A program made the position numbers and the translations under genes. From positions 1 to 30,220 of the forward strand of contig JAEZFI010000038.1 in assembly GCA_023437745.1 (NCBI GenBank): a stretch of DNA of 30,220 nucleotides, given 5' to 3'. Every line of letters begins with the position of its first letter. The first letter of the stretch is position 1. Source of the DNA: Actinomycetes bacterium. GTDB lineage: Bacteria; Actinomycetota; Acidimicrobiia; Acidimicrobiales; Microtrichaceae. This document shows, piece after piece, positions 29,246 through 30,220 of the stretch. Under the pieces are notes generated by a model that had not been told where the DNA came from, ran no database searches, and saw nothing but the letters and a program-made list of their open reading frames with translations.

Positions 29246-30022
29246 TCAGCCCTTCCCGATGGCGCCGAGGTGGTCGAGCACGCGCTGGGGGGTCGGCCGG
29301 TCGATGTGGTCGACGATGCGACCGTCGGCGAGGAACAGGACCTCGTCCGAGTGGCTGGCGGCGACGGCGTCGTGGGTGACCATCACGATGGTCTGGTCCA
29401 TCTCGTCGGTGGCGGCACGCAGGAACGTCAGGATCTCGTGGCCGGTGCGGCTGTCGAGGTTGCCGGTGGGCTCGTCGGCGAAGATCACCTTCGGTCGGCT
29501 GGCGAGCGCCCGGGCCACGGCGACGCGCTGCTGCTGGCCGCCGGAGAGCTCGGACGGCCGGTGCCCGAGGCGCGAGGCGAGCCCGACGGTCGAGATGACC
29601 AGGTCGAGCCACTCGGCGTCCACCTTCCCTCGGGCGAGGGCGATCGGGAGCGTGATGTTCTCGAGCGCCGTCAGGGTGGGGATCAGGTTGAAGGCCTGGA
29701 AGACGAAGCCGATCTGCGTCCGTCGGAGCACCGTCAGCTCCTTGTCGGAGAGGGATCCGAGGTCGACGTCGTCGAGGAACACCTGGCCCGAGGTCAGCTG
29801 GTCGAGCCCGGCGACGCAGTGCATCAGCGTGGACTTGCCGGAGCCGGACGGACCCATGATCGCCGTGAAGCGACCCTTCGGGAACTCGACGGTCACGTCG
29901 TCGAGGGCCACGACGGTGGTCTCGCCCGCCCCGTAGGTCTTGGTGGCGTGCGCGCAGCGGGCCGCGGCTTGGCGGGTGGCAGTCGATCGAGGGCTGGAGG
30001 TGGCGGTGTCGAGGAGGGTCAC
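29246..30022 (-). CDS. ABC transporter ATP-binding protein (MacB/LolD-like)
   Basis: The 258-aa ATPase partner of the FtsX permease has Walker A MGPSGSGKSTLMHC, Q-loop VFQAFNLIPTLTALENI, signature LSGGQQQRVAVARAL, Walker B KVIFADEPTGNLDS and H-loop VMVTHDAVAA. The FNLIPTLTALEN segment is characteristic of the LolD/MacB/FtsE-like branch. A short Ser/Thr/Arg-rich N-terminus precedes the domain. GTG 30022 has CGGAG about 8 nt upstream; an upstream extension of the frame has no similarity. The gene is first of a two-gene operon. Confidence 0.94.
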   Translation of the reverse strand: MTLLDTATSSPRSTATRQAAARCAHATKTYGAGETTVVALDDVTVEFPKGRFTAIMGPSGSGKSTLMHCVAGLDQLTSGQVFLDDVDLGSLSDKELTVLRRTQIGFVFQAFNLIPTLTALENITLPIALARGKVDAEWLDLVISTVGLASRLGHRPSELSGGQQQRVAVARALASRPKVIFADEPTGNLDSRTGHEILTFLRAATDEMDQTIVMVTHDAVAASHSDEVLFLADGRIVDHIDRPTPQRVLDHLGAIGKG

Positions 30023-30220
30023 GAGGTGCTCCGAGGTCGTTGGCGGGTGGTGCTGTGGTCGTCGGTTCGACCGTACGAAGTCCCGCCCAGGCCCGAAATC
30101 CGGGCCTCCGGTGTCCTCGACGGGGGGACAGCCCCACCTCCCGCCGGGGGTTCGCGGCACGTCGACTTCTGGGCGCGGGATTTGACGGGCGGCGGGGGCG
30201 AACGCGCCCCGCACCCCGGG
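30023..30220. other. Non-coding upstream region of the ABC operon
   Basis: These 198 bases hold no supported gene. On the minus strand TACGGT (30070-30075) could be a -10 box with a ~40-nt leader. A hairpin with 7-bp arms AGGCCCG / CGGGCCT and a 5-nt loop lies at 30089-30107. The final ~35 bases are G/C-rich low complexity at the right edge. Confidence 0.4.

Noticed and set aside
29244..30137. Minus-strand extension of the FtsX permease frame
   Set aside because: It is an out-of-frame translation of the ATPase gene; the permease starts at ATG 29243.

Overview
The window comes from a very GC-rich actinobacterium. The evidence is a WhiB-family Fe-S regulator, an actinobacterial CtaG, a caa3-type oxidase operon, many GTG starts, and about ten genes whose start codon lies 6-8 bases after a TANNNT hexamer (a leaderless-mRNA pattern). 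An Acidimicrobiia-like lineage (Ilumatobacter/Iamia relatives) is my inference from the gene mix and is not proven. The first ~25 bases are a pure G run that looks like an assembly or sequencing artefact at a contig end.

Region 1 (2-10287) is a respiratory locus. A divergent pair, ctaA (minus, cut by the left edge) and ctaB (plus), makes heme A. Then follow nine plus-strand genes, mostly abutting or overlapping. The first three form an unusual set: a subunit I-like protein that has lost all metal-ligand histidines, a subunit III-like protein, and a multi-TM accessory protein. The real caa3 oxidase follows: coxB/ctaC with a fused cytochrome c domain, coxA/ctaD with a C-terminal two-helix extension, coxC/ctaE, a small subunit IV, and ctaG for copper insertion. 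The 'shadow oxidase' trio is the most interesting feature of the window.

Region 2 (10304-15456) holds a minus-strand ABC-2 exporter pair and an upstream HAD phosphatase, then on the plus strand a four-cysteine lipoprotein, serS and pdxH.

Region 3 (15462-18923) is a minus-strand cluster: whiB, then a tightly packed resA - ccdA - poly-gamma-glutamate-hydrolase-like - LCIB/C-type (theta/beta-like) carbonic-anhydrase-like operon. ResA and CcdA supply reductant to the outside of the membrane, which fits maturation of the cytochrome c domain encoded in region 1. Two ~50-nt nested inverted repeats and two further hairpins lie in and around this cluster.

Region 4 (19025-22456) holds aqpZ, an MBL-fold hydrolase with a perfect 18-bp palindrome filling its promoter spacer, a possible 73-aa small ORF followed by an intrinsic terminator, and the divergent orn/dut pair.

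Region 5 (22455-30220) holds a metallophosphoesterase divergent from an SDR - nitroreductase - PatB/MalY-like C-S lyase operon, with overlapping palindromes in the divergent promoter, then a MacB/LolD-type ABC ATPase plus FtsX-type permease on the minus strand. No rRNA, tRNA, CRISPR array, insertion sequence or prophage gene was seen.
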